Positions 42,977 through 51,952 are shown, counted from the first letter of the stretch. The stretch: DNA of 64,000 nucleotides from Mesorhizobium sp. (GCA_004020645.1 SAQL01000002.1:372001-436000); one strand, 5' to 3'. The notes: generated from the letters alone by a model not told the origin. Numbers and translations: made by a program.

Positions 42977-43745
42977 CTAGGCGGCAAGTTCGGCCTCCCC
43001 GGTCTTGGCGCCGGTGATGTATGAGACGACATCATTGCCGTCGGTGTCCTGCTTGCGCAAATTGGCGACGATGCGGCCGCGCCGGAAGACAACGATGCGG
43101 TCGCAAAAGGTCGAACACCTGGCGCATGTTGTGACTGATCAGGATCAGCGGCTCGCCATTGGCTTTTAGCGTGCGGATGATGTTTTCGACCTGCATCGTC
43201 TCCTGCACACCGAGTGCTGCCGTCGGCTCGTCCATGATGATGAGCTTGGAAGCGAACGTCGCCGTTCTGGCGATCGCCACGCACTGGCGCTGGCCGCCCG
43301 ACATATGGCGGATAGTGTTGTTGAGGTTGGGAATCTTGACCGCCGTGCGGATCAACGCCGCCTCGGTCGCCTTGCGCATGAATTTGCGATCGAGGATCGA
43401 GAATGGCCCGAGATTGAAAAGCACCTTTTCGCGGCCGAGAAACAGGTTCGACGGCACGTCGAGATCGTCGGCAAGCGCCAGGTTCTGGAACACCGTTTCG
43501 ATGCCCGCCTCGCGCGCCGCGATCGGGCCCGCGAAGTTCACTTCCTTGCCGTCGAACCAGACCTTGCCGCTGGTACGCTGCTCGACGGCGGTGATCTGGC
43601 GCACGAAGGTCGATTTGCCGGCGCCGTTGTCACCCATGATGGCGACATGCTCGCCCTTGCGCAGTTCGAAGTTCGCGCTTTCCAGCGCATGCACGCCGCC
43701 ATAGTATTTGGTCAGGTTTTCGGTCTTCAGGACGATGTCTGACAT
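42977..43745 (-). pseudogene. Sugar ABC transporter ATPase, +1 frameshift near the C-terminus
   Basis: Residues 1 to about 213 are an intact RbsA/IatA-type single ATPase: Walker A MGDNGAGKSTFVRQI, signature RHMSGGQRQCVAIARTA, Walker B LIIMDEPTAALG, and LISHNMRQVF. At 43106-43109 a run of four A (T on the coding strand) shifts the frame; with three, the protein reads FDLCDRIVVFRRGRIVANLR and ends TGEAELAA at the stop 42977-42979, giving about 255 residues, the normal length. As written it continues in the wrong frame to 43032. Either a real mutation or a homopolymer error. Confidence 0.85.
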
Positions 43746-43747
43746 GA

Positions 43748-44824
43748 TCAAGCCCTCATTGCTCGCAGGCGCTGGCGCCACTGGTCGAGAACGACTGCGC
43801 CGATGATGATCACGCCCTTGACCATCTCCTGGTAGTAGGCGTCGAGGCGCAGGAAGGTGAAGCCGGAGATGATGACGCCGAAGATCAGCGCACCGATCAC
43901 TGTTCCGATGATCGAGCCGCGGCCGCCCGACAGCGAGACGCCGCCAATCACAGCCATGGCGATCGCGTCCAGTTCGTACATCACGCCCATGCCGGCCTGA
44001 GCGGTGAGGTTCTTGGAGCTGAGCACCACGGCGGCGAGCGAGGCGAGGATGCCGGCAATGACGAAGACAAGGATCTTGTGGTTCTGGACATTTATGCCGG
44101 ACATGCGGGCGGCGTCCTCGTTGGAGCCGATGGCATAACAGTGCTTGCCGTACTTGGTGTATGACAGGATCAGCTGGAACAAAATCGCTAGCGATATGAA
44201 GATGATGACCGGCATCAGCCCCTTGCCGATGGCGGCGAAACTCTCGGTGGGAAACGAGATCGGCTGCCCCTTGGACCACCATTTGGCGACGCCGCGCGCG
44301 GTGACCATCATGCCGAGCGTGGCGATGAACGGCGGAATGCGGGTGTAGGCGACCAGCGTGCCGTTGATCAGGCCCGCCAGCAGGCCGCAGCCGATCGCGA
44401 CGAGCACCGGCACGATCACCGGCAGGTCGGTCCAGCCCTGCTCGATGAACACCGCCTTGGGGTTAGGGTTGCCGTTGACCGTCGCCACCTGGGCGAAGCT
44501 CATGGCGATCATCGCCGTGGCGCCGACGACCGAACCAGAGGAAAGGTCGATGCCGCCGGAAATGATGACCTGCGTCACGCCGATGGCGATGATGCCGACG
44601 ATCGACACCTGCAGGATGATGATCTGCAGGCGCGCTTCGTTGAAGATCGTATCGACATTGGCGCGCGTGTTGAACAGGAAGCTGTCGCCAAGAAAGACGC
44701 GGCCTATCAGCTCGAAGGCGCCGACGAGGATGATGAGCGCCAGGAAAACGTTGAATTCGGCAGGCCATGTGCGCTTCTTCGCATCATAGCTCAGTCCGCC
44801 GACGCCATGGGTTGTCTGTGACAA
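43748..44824 (-). CDS. Sugar (inositol-type) ABC transporter permease
   Basis: The 358-residue product is a RbsC/BPD_transp_2 permease with about ten hydrophobic segments and the conserved ISGGIDLSSGSVVGATAMIA, PPFIATLGMMVTARGVA and GRGSIIGTVIGALIFGVI. It would move a pentose- or cyclitol-type substrate. It starts at TTG 44824, supported by GGAGGAG upstream. It ends two bases before the ATPase start. Gene order and idhA downstream point to myo-inositol or a derivative as substrate. Confidence 0.9.
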   Translation of the reverse strand: MSQTTHGVGGLSYDAKKRTWPAEFNVFLALIILVGAFELIGRVFLGDSFLFNTRANVDTIFNEARLQIIILQVSIVGIIAIGVTQVIISGGIDLSSGSVVGATAMIAMSFAQVATVNGNPNPKAVFIEQGWTDLPVIVPVLVAIGCGLLAGLINGTLVAYTRIPPFIATLGMMVTARGVAKWWSKGQPISFPTESFAAIGKGLMPVIIFISLAILFQLILSYTKYGKHCYAIGSNEDAARMSGINVQNHKILVFVIAGILASLAAVVLSSKNLTAQAGMGVMYELDAIAMAVIGGVSLSGGRGSIIGTVIGALIFGVIISGFTFLRLDAYYQEMVKGVIIIGAVVLDQWRQRLRAMRA

Positions 44825-44972
44825 ATCTTGCTCCTCCGTCAGAAGTCGCCCTCCCGCCGCCTACGGCGATGAGGGAAAGAGGAGCGGCGCTGTTTCTATT
44901 TCGAAAATCGGATTCCTAAACCGGTCCGATGCTCTGACGCGCCGCTCCCCTATCGAAAAACGGTCCTCTGCC

Positions 44973-45914
44973 TCAGTTCTTCTGCAGAAACTTGTCGATG
45001 TTTGCCGGCGTGACCAGCTGGAAGGGGATGTAGACCTTCTGTTCAACCGCCTCGCCCTTGGAAAGCTTGAGCGCCGCGTCCAGCGCTCCGGCACCTTGGC
45101 CGGCCGCATCCTGGAACACGGTCACATCGAGGTCGCCCGCCTGCATCGCAGCAAGCGCGTCCTGGGTGGCGTCCACGCCGCCGACGACAACCGACTTCAT
45201 ATCGATGTTGGCAGCCTTCATGGCCTGGATCGCACCGATGGCGCTTTCGTCATTGTTGGCGATCACGCCGTCGAACGGCTTGCCGGTCGACAGCCAGTTG
45301 GTCATCAGGTTCTGCGCTTCCTCGCGTTTCCAGTTCGACGTCTGCTTGTCGATGATCTTGATGAAGCTGCATTCCGGAGTGGCGATCACATCGTCAATGT
45401 CCTTGGTGCGCTGCACAGCGGCCTGGTTCGACAGCTCGCCCATGATCACGTAGACATTGGCCTCGGTCTTACCGGCTTCCTTGAACAGGCGGCAGACTTC
45501 CTGGGTCTCGAGAGTGCCTGACTCAACTTCGTTCGAGGCGACGAAGGCCTGGTTGTCCGGCAGCGTGTCGACGTTGACCGGCTCGCGGTTGACATAGACC
45601 AGCGGAACATTGGCCGCAGCCGCGGCGTCCGACATCGCCTGGGTGGCCGAGGTGTCGACCGGATTGACGATGATCGCGTCGACCCCCGAGGCGACGAAGT
45701 TCTTGATCTGGTCGAGCTGCTTGGCGACGTCGTTCTGCGCGTCCTCGACCTGCAGTTCCACGCCGTCCATGCCCTTGGCCTGCTCGATCATGCCGTTGCG
45801 CAGCACGGTGAGAAAATTGTCGTCGAACAGCGCCATCGACACGCCGATTTTGGCAGCGAGGGCGGACGAGCTCATCAGCGCCAAGAATGCGGCGCCCAAA
45901 ATCAGTTTCTTCAT
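44973..45914 (-). CDS. Periplasmic sugar/inositol-binding protein
   Basis: The 313-residue protein has a signal peptide (MKKLILGAAFLALMSSSALA, residues 1-20) and the RbsB/peripla_BP_4 fold: KIGVSMALFDDNFLTVLRNGM, VDAIIVNPVDTSATQAMSDAA, VPLVYVNREP and GVIANNDESAIGAIQAM. It resembles the inositol- and rhizopine-binding group (IbpA/MocB). Start ATG 45914 follows GGAGGAGAG. First gene of the transporter-idhA-SDR unit. Ligand not provable by eye. Confidence 0.9.
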   Translation of the reverse strand: MKKLILGAAFLALMSSSALAAKIGVSMALFDDNFLTVLRNGMIEQAKGMDGVELQVEDAQNDVAKQLDQIKNFVASGVDAIIVNPVDTSATQAMSDAAAAANVPLVYVNREPVNVDTLPDNQAFVASNEVESGTLETQEVCRLFKEAGKTEANVYVIMGELSNQAAVQRTKDIDDVIATPECSFIKIIDKQTSNWKREEAQNLMTNWLSTGKPFDGVIANNDESAIGAIQAMKAANIDMKSVVVGGVDATQDALAAMQAGDLDVTVFQDAAGQGAGALDAALKLSKGEAVEQKVYIPFQLVTPANIDKFLQKN

Positions 45915-46289
45915 TTTATCTCTCCTCCACAGAATTGGTGTCCGGCTGCACCGATCTACCCGGAATCCCCGATCTCCCAGGGAATTTCTCCCGATTGCCA
46001 CTCCGTTCCCGATGGCGATTTCCGCGTGGGCTGGAACGCCGAGCCCTCTGCTTGAGATGTTCCGGAACGAAAGAACCAAAATACCTGCATGGTGAAATAT
46101 TTATTCCATTCTGCGTGCGGGCGTCAAGGAGATTCCGAAATCGGATGACGGATTTTCGGATAACGCGGCTGAGGGCCGGCAAATCTTCTGCAAGAATCCA
46201 TCAGCTTGATGGTTCACATCATTTCCGGCGCATCGTGGTGCCTGATCTGAACCTGGATGCCTGTCTGAGCCCAGACATTTTGCCCGAAC
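45915..46289. other. Control region upstream of the ABC transporter unit
   Basis: This 375-base gap holds the IolR-like box at 46094-46107. The half toward the LacI gene (46110-46289) shows no coding pattern or recognisable repeat to me. The promoter should be near the box, about 150-200 bases from the binding-protein gene. Confidence 0.5.
46094..46107. promoter_or_regulatory. IolR-like box upstream of the binding-protein gene
   Basis: GAAA-tattta-TTCC within tgaaatatttattcca (46093-46108). Its complement reads tggaataaatatttca, so it is nearly palindromic. The same 16-mer with two central changes is upstream of iolC, suggesting that one regulator, probably the RpiR protein, controls both units. 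Confidence 0.65.
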
Positions 46290-47321
46290 CTAGATGTTTT
46301 CCGGTAAATAGATGTCGAAGGGCAGAAAGGTCTGGCCCGGCGCATTGGCAGCGCCTGCCTCGATGGCATGCGCCATCAGCCCGACAAGCTCGCGACATAG
46401 TGCTGCCAGCGGCGTCGAAATCACCATGGTCAGGATGTTGTCGGCGAGCGCCGCGCGCGACTCGGCGTTGATCTCGTTGCAGACGACCACCGGCATATTT
46501 ACGGGCCTCGCTGCCCTGAGCGCCGAGAGTGCGCCTTCCATGCCGCCGCCGGCGACGTAGCAGCCGGCAAGATCCGGGTACCGGGCCAGAAGATCGATCA
46601 TCGCATCATGGGTCACCTGATTGGCCTCCAGATTGACCAGCGTCTCCAGCACCGTGAATTCCGGCGCATGCTCGCGGAAGAATGATCTGAAGCCGATCTC
46701 GCGCAGCTCATGGCCATGGAAGCGATGGCTGCCGACAAAAAGGGCGACCTTGCCGGGTTTCCTCGCCGCCCTGGCGATCATCCAGGCCGCGGTGCGGCCG
46801 ACCTTGCGGTTGTCGAGGCCGACATAGCCTTCGCGGATGCCGGCGGCAAAGTCGGATAGCAGGGAGAAGACGGGTTGCCCCCTTGCCTTCAGGGTCTCGA
46901 CGGCTGCCGTCAGCGTCGGATGGTCCGGACCGACAAGGGCGACGGCCCTGGATTTCGCCGCCAGCTTGCGCATCTGGGCAGCGATCTCGTCGGGGGCCAG
47001 CGAACTGGCGAAGTCGATGGTTGCGACGCCGCGGAAGCGCTGCGATTGCGACACCGCCAGTTCGAGCTCCCGCGCGAAATCGCTGTAGAAAACATCATTG
47101 CCCCTCAGCAGCAGAAAGCCGAGCCGGTATTCGGGCAGTTCCTGGCGCATCCGCTGCTTGATCAGTCCGGCGGCGTGGTAGCCGATGCTGGTGGCGGCCT
47201 CATAGACGCGACGCGCCGTTTCCTCGCGCACCGGCAGACGATTGTTTAGCACCCGGTCGACGGTGGCGACGCTGACGCCGGAGGCGCGCGCCAGATCGGT
47301 GATGGTCGGCCGTTTTGCCAT
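46290..47321 (-). CDS. LacI-family transcriptional regulator
   Basis: The 343-residue regulator has the LacI helix-turn-helix (RPTITDLARASGVSVATVDRVLNNRLPVREETARRVYEAA, residues about 3-42) and a periplasmic-binding-like effector domain (GVATIDFAS, GYVGLDNRKVGRTAAWMI). The VDRVLN variant marks the group with sugar-ABC-like effector domains. Start ATG 47321 (MAKRPTITDL). It is divergent from mocDEF with a palindrome between, and lies upstream of the transporter unit; either may be a target. Confidence 0.9.
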   Translation of the reverse strand: MAKRPTITDLARASGVSVATVDRVLNNRLPVREETARRVYEAATSIGYHAAGLIKQRMRQELPEYRLGFLLLRGNDVFYSDFARELELAVSQSQRFRGVATIDFASSLAPDEIAAQMRKLAAKSRAVALVGPDHPTLTAAVETLKARGQPVFSLLSDFAAGIREGYVGLDNRKVGRTAAWMIARAARKPGKVALFVGSHRFHGHELREIGFRSFFREHAPEFTVLETLVNLEANQVTHDAMIDLLARYPDLAGCYVAGGGMEGALSALRAARPVNMPVVVCNEINAESRAALADNILTMVISTPLAALCRELVGLMAHAIEAGAANAPGQTFLPFDIYLPENI

Positions 47322-47367
47322 GGCTGTCTCTCCGCTCGCCAAAGTTTACATCATTCTGATGGGAAAT

Positions 47368-47380
47368 GATAGAAACTATC
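47368..47380. promoter_or_regulatory. Candidate LacI-type operator before mocD
   Basis: GATAG-AAA-CTATC is a perfect 13-base palindrome, 47 bases from the LacI gene start and 112 bases before mocD. Position between a LacI regulator and divergent catabolic genes suggests control of mocDEF and autoregulation. Confidence 0.6.
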
Positions 47381-47492
47381 TTTGTGACATTGAGCCTATC
47401 ATGGCTTAGCGCTATTTCTAGCCTACGATGCTTGCGACCGCGGCCCGGTCATTGGCCGGGGCGGATCGCAGGGCGCTGGTGGAGGCACTACC

Positions 47493-48602
47493 ATGAACGC
47501 AACGATGGACGCAGCACCGTCCGGGCGCGACTACAGCCTGGTCGGCCGCGACGCGAAGCTCGCCGTTGAGACCGGGCTGGCGGCGGCCGAATGGTATCAT
47601 ACCGACGTGCCCCGCAAGCAGATGAAGGCGCTGATGCAGCGCTCCGACGGGCCGGCGATCCGCGACACCACCATCTGGCTCGGCGCCCTGATCCTGAGCG
47701 GAGCGGGAGGTGCCTGGTTCTGGGGCACATGGTGGTGCGTGCCGTTCTTCTTCGTCTATGGCGTCCTCTACGGCTCATCCACCGATTCACGCTGGCACGA
47801 ATGCGGTCACGGCACCGCGTTCAGGACGCAGTGGATGAATGATGCGATCTATCAGATCGCCTGCTTCATGATCATGCGCAATCCGGTGACCTGGCGCTGG
47901 AGCCATACGCGGCATCACACCGATACGATCATCGTCGGCCGCGATCCGGAGATCGCGGTGATGCGCCCACCGGACCTGTTGCGCGTCGTGCTCAATTTCT
48001 TCGGCATTGTCGATGCCTGGCATGCCATGACCGACATGGTTCGCAATGCGGCCGGTAACATCAGCCCGGGGGAAAAGACCTTCATTCCCGAGCAGGAGCA
48101 GCCAAAGGCGATCCGCATTGCCCGCGTCTGGACCGCGATCTATGCCGCGACCATCGCGCTGGCGCTTTATAGCGGCTCGTTCCTGTCCTTGATGCTGGTC
48201 GGTCTGCCCAGGCTTTACGGCGCCTGGCATCACGTCATGACCGGCCTGCTGCAGCATGGCGGCCTGGCCGAAAATGTCATCGACCATCGCCTCAACAGCC
48301 GCACCGTCTACATGAACCCGATCAGCCGCTTCATCTACTGGAACATGAACTATCATGTTGAGCATCACATGTTCCCGATGGTGCCTTATCACGCGCTGCC
48401 GAGGCTGCACGAACTGATCAAGCACGACCTGCCGACGCCGACGCCGTCGATCCTGGCCGGCTATCGCGAGATGGTGCCTGCCTTCGTGCGCCAGCTGCGC
48501 AATGAGGACTATTTCCTCAAGCGCGAACTGCCGCCGACCGCCAAGCCCTATCGCGAGGAATTCCACAACGACAACGATGCTGTCGCGGCAGCAGCAGAAT
48601 GA
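47493..48602 (+). CDS. mocD: MocD-like membrane di-iron oxygenase (fatty-acid-desaturase family)
   Basis: The 369-residue product has the histidine boxes of membrane di-iron hydroxylases/desaturases: WHECGH (residues 101-106), HTRHH (138-142) and NYHVEHH (286-292), plus hydrophobic segments near residues 60-95 and 210-240. With the ferredoxin and reductase genes downstream, it matches MocD of the rhizopine (3-O-methyl-scyllo-inosamine) locus, where mocDEF are needed for removal of the methyl group. GGAGG precedes the start. The homology call is from memory of that gene set, not a search. Confidence 0.85.
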   Translation: MNATMDAAPSGRDYSLVGRDAKLAVETGLAAAEWYHTDVPRKQMKALMQRSDGPAIRDTTIWLGALILSGAGGAWFWGTWWCVPFFFVYGVLYGSSTDSRWHECGHGTAFRTQWMNDAIYQIACFMIMRNPVTWRWSHTRHHTDTIIVGRDPEIAVMRPPDLLRVVLNFFGIVDAWHAMTDMVRNAAGNISPGEKTFIPEQEQPKAIRIARVWTAIYAATIALALYSGSFLSLMLVGLPRLYGAWHHVMTGLLQHGGLAENVIDHRLNSRTVYMNPISRFIYWNMNYHVEHHMFPMVPYHALPRLHELIKHDLPTPTPSILAGYREMVPAFVRQLRNEDYFLKRELPPTAKPYREEFHNDNDAVAAAAE

Positions 48603-48654
48603 CATGCGCCCGTGCCGGGCAAGTTGACCAAGCAAAATTCTACCGGGAGGACCA

Positions 48655-48969
48655 ATGAGCGACTGGGTCGAGGCCTGTGACGCCGAAGACATCGACGAAG
48701 AGGACGTGATGCGGTTCGACCATGGCGGCCGCACCTTCGCCATCTATCGCAGCCCCGACGACGAATATTTCGCGACGGACGGTCTTTGCACGCATGAGAA
48801 GGTGCATCTGGCCGACGGGCTGGTGATGGACGACATCATCGAATGCCCGAAGCACAATGGCCGCTTCAACTACAAGACCGGGGCGGCCAGGGGCGCGCCG
48901 GTCTGCGTCAATCTCAGGACATATCCGGTCAAGCTCGACGCCGGCAAAATCCTCATTCAGATCGGGTGA
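48655..48969 (+). CDS. mocE: MocE-like Rieske [2Fe-2S] ferredoxin
   Basis: The 104-residue protein is a Rieske-type ferredoxin with ligands in CTHEKVHL (Cys45, His47) and CPKHNGRFN (Cys64, His67). It should pass electrons from the MocF-like reductase to the MocD-like oxygenase. Start ATG 48655 follows GGGAGG. It lies 52 bases after mocD and 5 bases before mocF. Confidence 0.92.
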   Translation: MSDWVEACDAEDIDEEDVMRFDHGGRTFAIYRSPDDEYFATDGLCTHEKVHLADGLVMDDIIECPKHNGRFNYKTGAARGAPVCVNLRTYPVKLDAGKILIQIG

Positions 48970-48974
48970 CTGTG

Positions 48975-50204
48975 ATGACGAAAGGGATGGTCATCATCGG
49001 TGCCGGCGAATGCGGCGGGCGGGCTGCCCTGGCGCTGCGCGAGCTCTTCTATGACGGGCCGGTGACGCTGGTCGGCGACGAGCCGCATCTGCCCTATGAG
49101 CGGCCGCCGCTGTCGAAAGAGGCGATGGCCAGCGATGCGCCCGCAATCAAAGCGATCGCCAGCGACGAGGTCCTGGCCGGGAGATCGATCCGGCATATCC
49201 ATTCGGTTCAGGCGGTAGCGATCGACCGCGCGGCGCATCTCGTGCACCTGTCGGACGGCTCGGTCCTGCCTTACGACAAGCTCTTGCTGGCGACTGGTTC
49301 GACACCGCGCAGGCTGCCATTGCCCGGCCTCGGCGCGCGCTGTGTCTATCTCCGGACCTTCAACGACGCGTTGGCCATTCGCGCCCATCTCAGCGCCGGA
49401 AACCGCATTGCCGTCGTCGGCGGCGGCTTCATCGGCCTCGAACTTGCCGCCGCGGCGCGCAGGCTGGGGGCAACGGCTACCGTCATCGAGGCGCAGCCGC
49501 GCATCCTGATGCGCGGCGTGCCGGCCGAGATCGCCAGAACCATCCACGAGGCGCATGAAGCCGAAGGGGTCAAAATCCTGTGCGGCGACGGCATCGCTGC
49601 GATCGTCGACGACGGTGCCCAGGTGCGCATCGCGCTTGCCGGCGGACAGGAAATCGTCGCCGATCTGGCGGTGATCGGCATCGGCGCCGTGCCGGTGACC
49701 GGACTTGCCGCGGAGGCGGGGTTGACGATCGACAACGGCATAGCTGTCGATGCCGCGCTTCGCACCAGCGATCCGGATATCTTCGCCGCCGGCGATTGCT
49801 GCTCGTTTCCGCTTGCCGTCTATGGCGGCCGGCGCGTGCGGCTGGAAGCCTGGCGCAACGCGCAGGAGCAGGGCGCGCTTGCGGCCAGGAACATGCTTGG
49901 CGCCGGTGAGGCCCACGCGGCGGTGCCATGGTTCTGGTCGGATCAGTACGGCTTGACCTTGCAGATATCTGGGCTCGCGGACGAGGGCAGCAAGGTCGTG
50001 CGTCGCGATCTCGACGACGGCGCTTTCATCCTGTTTCATTTGGCGCAAGACGGCAGGCTGGTCGCGGCGAGCGGCATCGGTCCGGGCAACGCGGTCGCCC
50101 GCGACATAAGGCTGGCCGAGATGCTGATCGCAAGAAGGGCAAAGCCGGCGCCTGAGTCGCTCGGTTCGCAAACGATCAAGCTGAAGTCGCTGCTGGCGGC
50201 GTGA
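48975..50204 (+). CDS. mocF: MocF-like ferredoxin reductase
   Basis: The 409-residue FAD/NAD(P)H oxidoreductase has the FAD motif VIIGAGECGGRAALALRE (residues about 5-22), YERPPLSKE, the NAD motif IAVVGGGFIGLELAAAARRLGA (about residue 145) and DIFAAGDCCSFP. It is the class that reduces Rieske or [2Fe-2S] ferredoxins, completing the three-component mocDEF oxygenase. The start at 48975 is five bases after the mocE stop. Confidence 0.9.
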   Translation: MTKGMVIIGAGECGGRAALALRELFYDGPVTLVGDEPHLPYERPPLSKEAMASDAPAIKAIASDEVLAGRSIRHIHSVQAVAIDRAAHLVHLSDGSVLPYDKLLLATGSTPRRLPLPGLGARCVYLRTFNDALAIRAHLSAGNRIAVVGGGFIGLELAAAARRLGATATVIEAQPRILMRGVPAEIARTIHEAHEAEGVKILCGDGIAAIVDDGAQVRIALAGGQEIVADLAVIGIGAVPVTGLAAEAGLTIDNGIAVDAALRTSDPDIFAAGDCCSFPLAVYGGRRVRLEAWRNAQEQGALAARNMLGAGEAHAAVPWFWSDQYGLTLQISGLADEGSKVVRRDLDDGAFILFHLAQDGRLVAASGIGPGNAVARDIRLAEMLIARRAKPAPESLGSQTIKLKSLLAA

Positions 50205-50256
50205 TCTGAGGGCGCGGCTGTCGTGGAGATCCAGTGACGGCAGTGCTTCCAACCTG

Positions 50257-50566
50257 TCAGCTATCGCCTTCGTAAAAAATCGCCTCGATGTCGCGGGCGC
50301 CATGCAAAATTCGCTCGATGCGTATGGCAGCGCCTTCAACAGTGTAGAAAATCACATAACGTTGGAAGGCAACGGAGCGCAGACCGGACCACAGGGCAGG
50401 GCGGGGAACGTCGCCGTGCGGTGCGTCGACAATCCGGCTACAACGCGCCCTGATAGCCGTTACAAAGCCCATCGCGGCTGCGGGGTTTCAGCGTGAATAA
50501 AGTCGCGATTTCCTCAATATCCTGCGCGGCAGCAGGGGAGAATATGACGCCATTTATTTGCGGTTT
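50257..50566 (-). pseudogene. Decayed ParE/RelE-type toxin
   Basis: The 3' part (50257-50472) encodes MGFVTAIRARCSRIV and LRSVAFQRYVIFYTVEGAAI, then RILHGARDIEAIF, the C-terminal half of a ParE toxin. The N-terminal part is present but in another frame (FSPAAAQDIEEIA); two single-base losses between 50485 and 50520 would be needed to read FIHAENPAAAMGFV. No proper start codon is in frame. So toxin activity is probably lost while the antitoxin gene upstream is intact. Confidence 0.75.
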
Positions 50567-50577
50567 CCGCCGCTGTA

Positions 50578-50811
50578 CTAGGCTTCCAACCTGTCAAAAA
50601 TCGCGTCGGCTGGGATGCCGGGGCCGCTCTCAATACCGGCCCGGATTTCATCGCGAAGCGCGGCAAGCTTGGCTTTGCGCTGCGCCGCACGTTCCTCGAG
50701 CAGGCGTAAACTATCGCGCAGAACTTCGCTGGCGCTGGCAAAGCGGCCGCTCCCGACCAGTTCGCGCACCAGCGTCTCATAGTGAGCGCCAATATTGTAA
50801 CTTGAAGGCAT
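50578..50811 (-). CDS. parD: ParD-family antitoxin
   Basis: The 77-residue protein has the ribbon-helix-helix N-terminus (SYNIGAHYETLVRELVGSGRFASASEVLRDSLRLLEERAAQ) and a C-terminal tail that would wrap the toxin (GIPADAIFDRLEA). It should bind its own promoter and neutralise ParE. The partner toxin just downstream is frameshifted, leaving an orphan antitoxin. Confidence 0.88.
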   Translation of the reverse strand: MPSSYNIGAHYETLVRELVGSGRFASASEVLRDSLRLLEERAAQRKAKLAALRDEIRAGIESGPGIPADAIFDRLEA

Positions 50812-50975
50812 AAGTCAGACCCTTTCGATTATCGGATCATATCAGTCCAAGCCAAATCTGCTGGGTTGGCATGGATGCCATAGCCTGCCTCTCGGTGACG
50901 GATTTCAGGGCAATGGATCACAGCGGTGGGGCAGCGGACCGAGCTCGGAAAGGCTCTCCTTGACTCGTGGCGCAT

Positions 50976-51935
50976 CTAAAACAGCGCGTTCAGCTCCGGC
51001 AGTTTGTCGTTGACCAGCCAGCCATAGTAATTTTCCTCGGGCAGCTTCTCCGATTCGCCCGCGGCGCGACGCCTGTCGTTTTCGGCCTTCAGCGCATGCG
51101 CACGCTGTTCCGGATTGCCGACATTGTAGAGGGTCGATGTGATGCCGGGATTGCCCGATATGTCGAAGCCGGCAATGCTCTGATAGGCATCGATCGATTT
51201 CCGGATCGTCGCCGCGACATAGTCCAAGGTCAGGTCCGGATCCATTATGGTCTTGTAGACCGCGTTCGGATCGCCGACGTCGAGCTTCGGCAGGCCGGAA
51301 ACCTGGTGCACGAGATCGCTCATCTGCAAGGCGGTCAGCGGATTGAGCTGACCGAGGCCAAAAGTCTGGCCGGCATAATAGGGCTGGAAGAAGGTGGCGC
51401 CGAAGCGGTCGTCGGGGAAGCTCTCGCCGCCGACAGTCTTGCCGCGAAAGGACTGGTCCCACACCTGCTCGCGGCATTCCCAGAGCGCGTAACTGTCCGT
51501 TTTGCCGGCGCATTCCTGGAATTGCGGCCGCTGCACGAAATCGGTGATGTCCTCGCCTTCATAGGCGAAGGACAGCTTGCTCGACAAATAGGAGATCGCC
51601 TTGACGTAGTAGGTCTGCAGCCGGTCATAGGCGTCGACATTGTAGGTGTGCTCGCCGACGATGGCGCCGACGATATGCATCGGGTCGATGCCATAGGCCG
51701 CCGCCGCTTGGCTGATCTTGCCGCGAAGACCGGCGTCGTGCTGCAGCAGCGCATAGATCTTGCTGTATTTTGCCTGGAAGGTGGTGTTGGTGGCCTGGGT
51801 GCGCCGGTTTGAGGCGCCCGGTATGTTGGGCTGCTCGGCATGACTGTTGCCCGGCGGCACCATCGTCGCCGCTTCGGCGGCGAATATGGCTGTCGCCAGC
51901 GTCAGCCCGAGAATGACGAGGATCAGTTTTTTCAT
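50976..51935 (-). CDS. Secreted DUF1402 protein
   Basis: The 319-residue product has a signal peptide (MKKLILVILGLTLATAIFAAEA) and then DUF1402 sequence: SKIYALLQHDAGLRGKISQAAAAYGIDPMHIVGAIVGEHTYNV and FFQPYYAGQTFGLGQLNPLTAL. The AIVGEH and GLGQLNPLTAL elements recall lytic-transglycosylase-like folds, so a periplasmic cell-wall role is possible but unproved. Start ATG 51935. Confidence 0.83.
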   Translation of the reverse strand: MKKLILVILGLTLATAIFAAEAATMVPPGNSHAEQPNIPGASNRRTQATNTTFQAKYSKIYALLQHDAGLRGKISQAAAAYGIDPMHIVGAIVGEHTYNVDAYDRLQTYYVKAISYLSSKLSFAYEGEDITDFVQRPQFQECAGKTDSYALWECREQVWDQSFRGKTVGGESFPDDRFGATFFQPYYAGQTFGLGQLNPLTALQMSDLVHQVSGLPKLDVGDPNAVYKTIMDPDLTLDYVAATIRKSIDAYQSIAGFDISGNPGITSTLYNVGNPEQRAHALKAENDRRRAAGESEKLPEENYYGWLVNDKLPELNALF

Positions 51936-51952
51936 GCGCGCCGCCTGCAACA

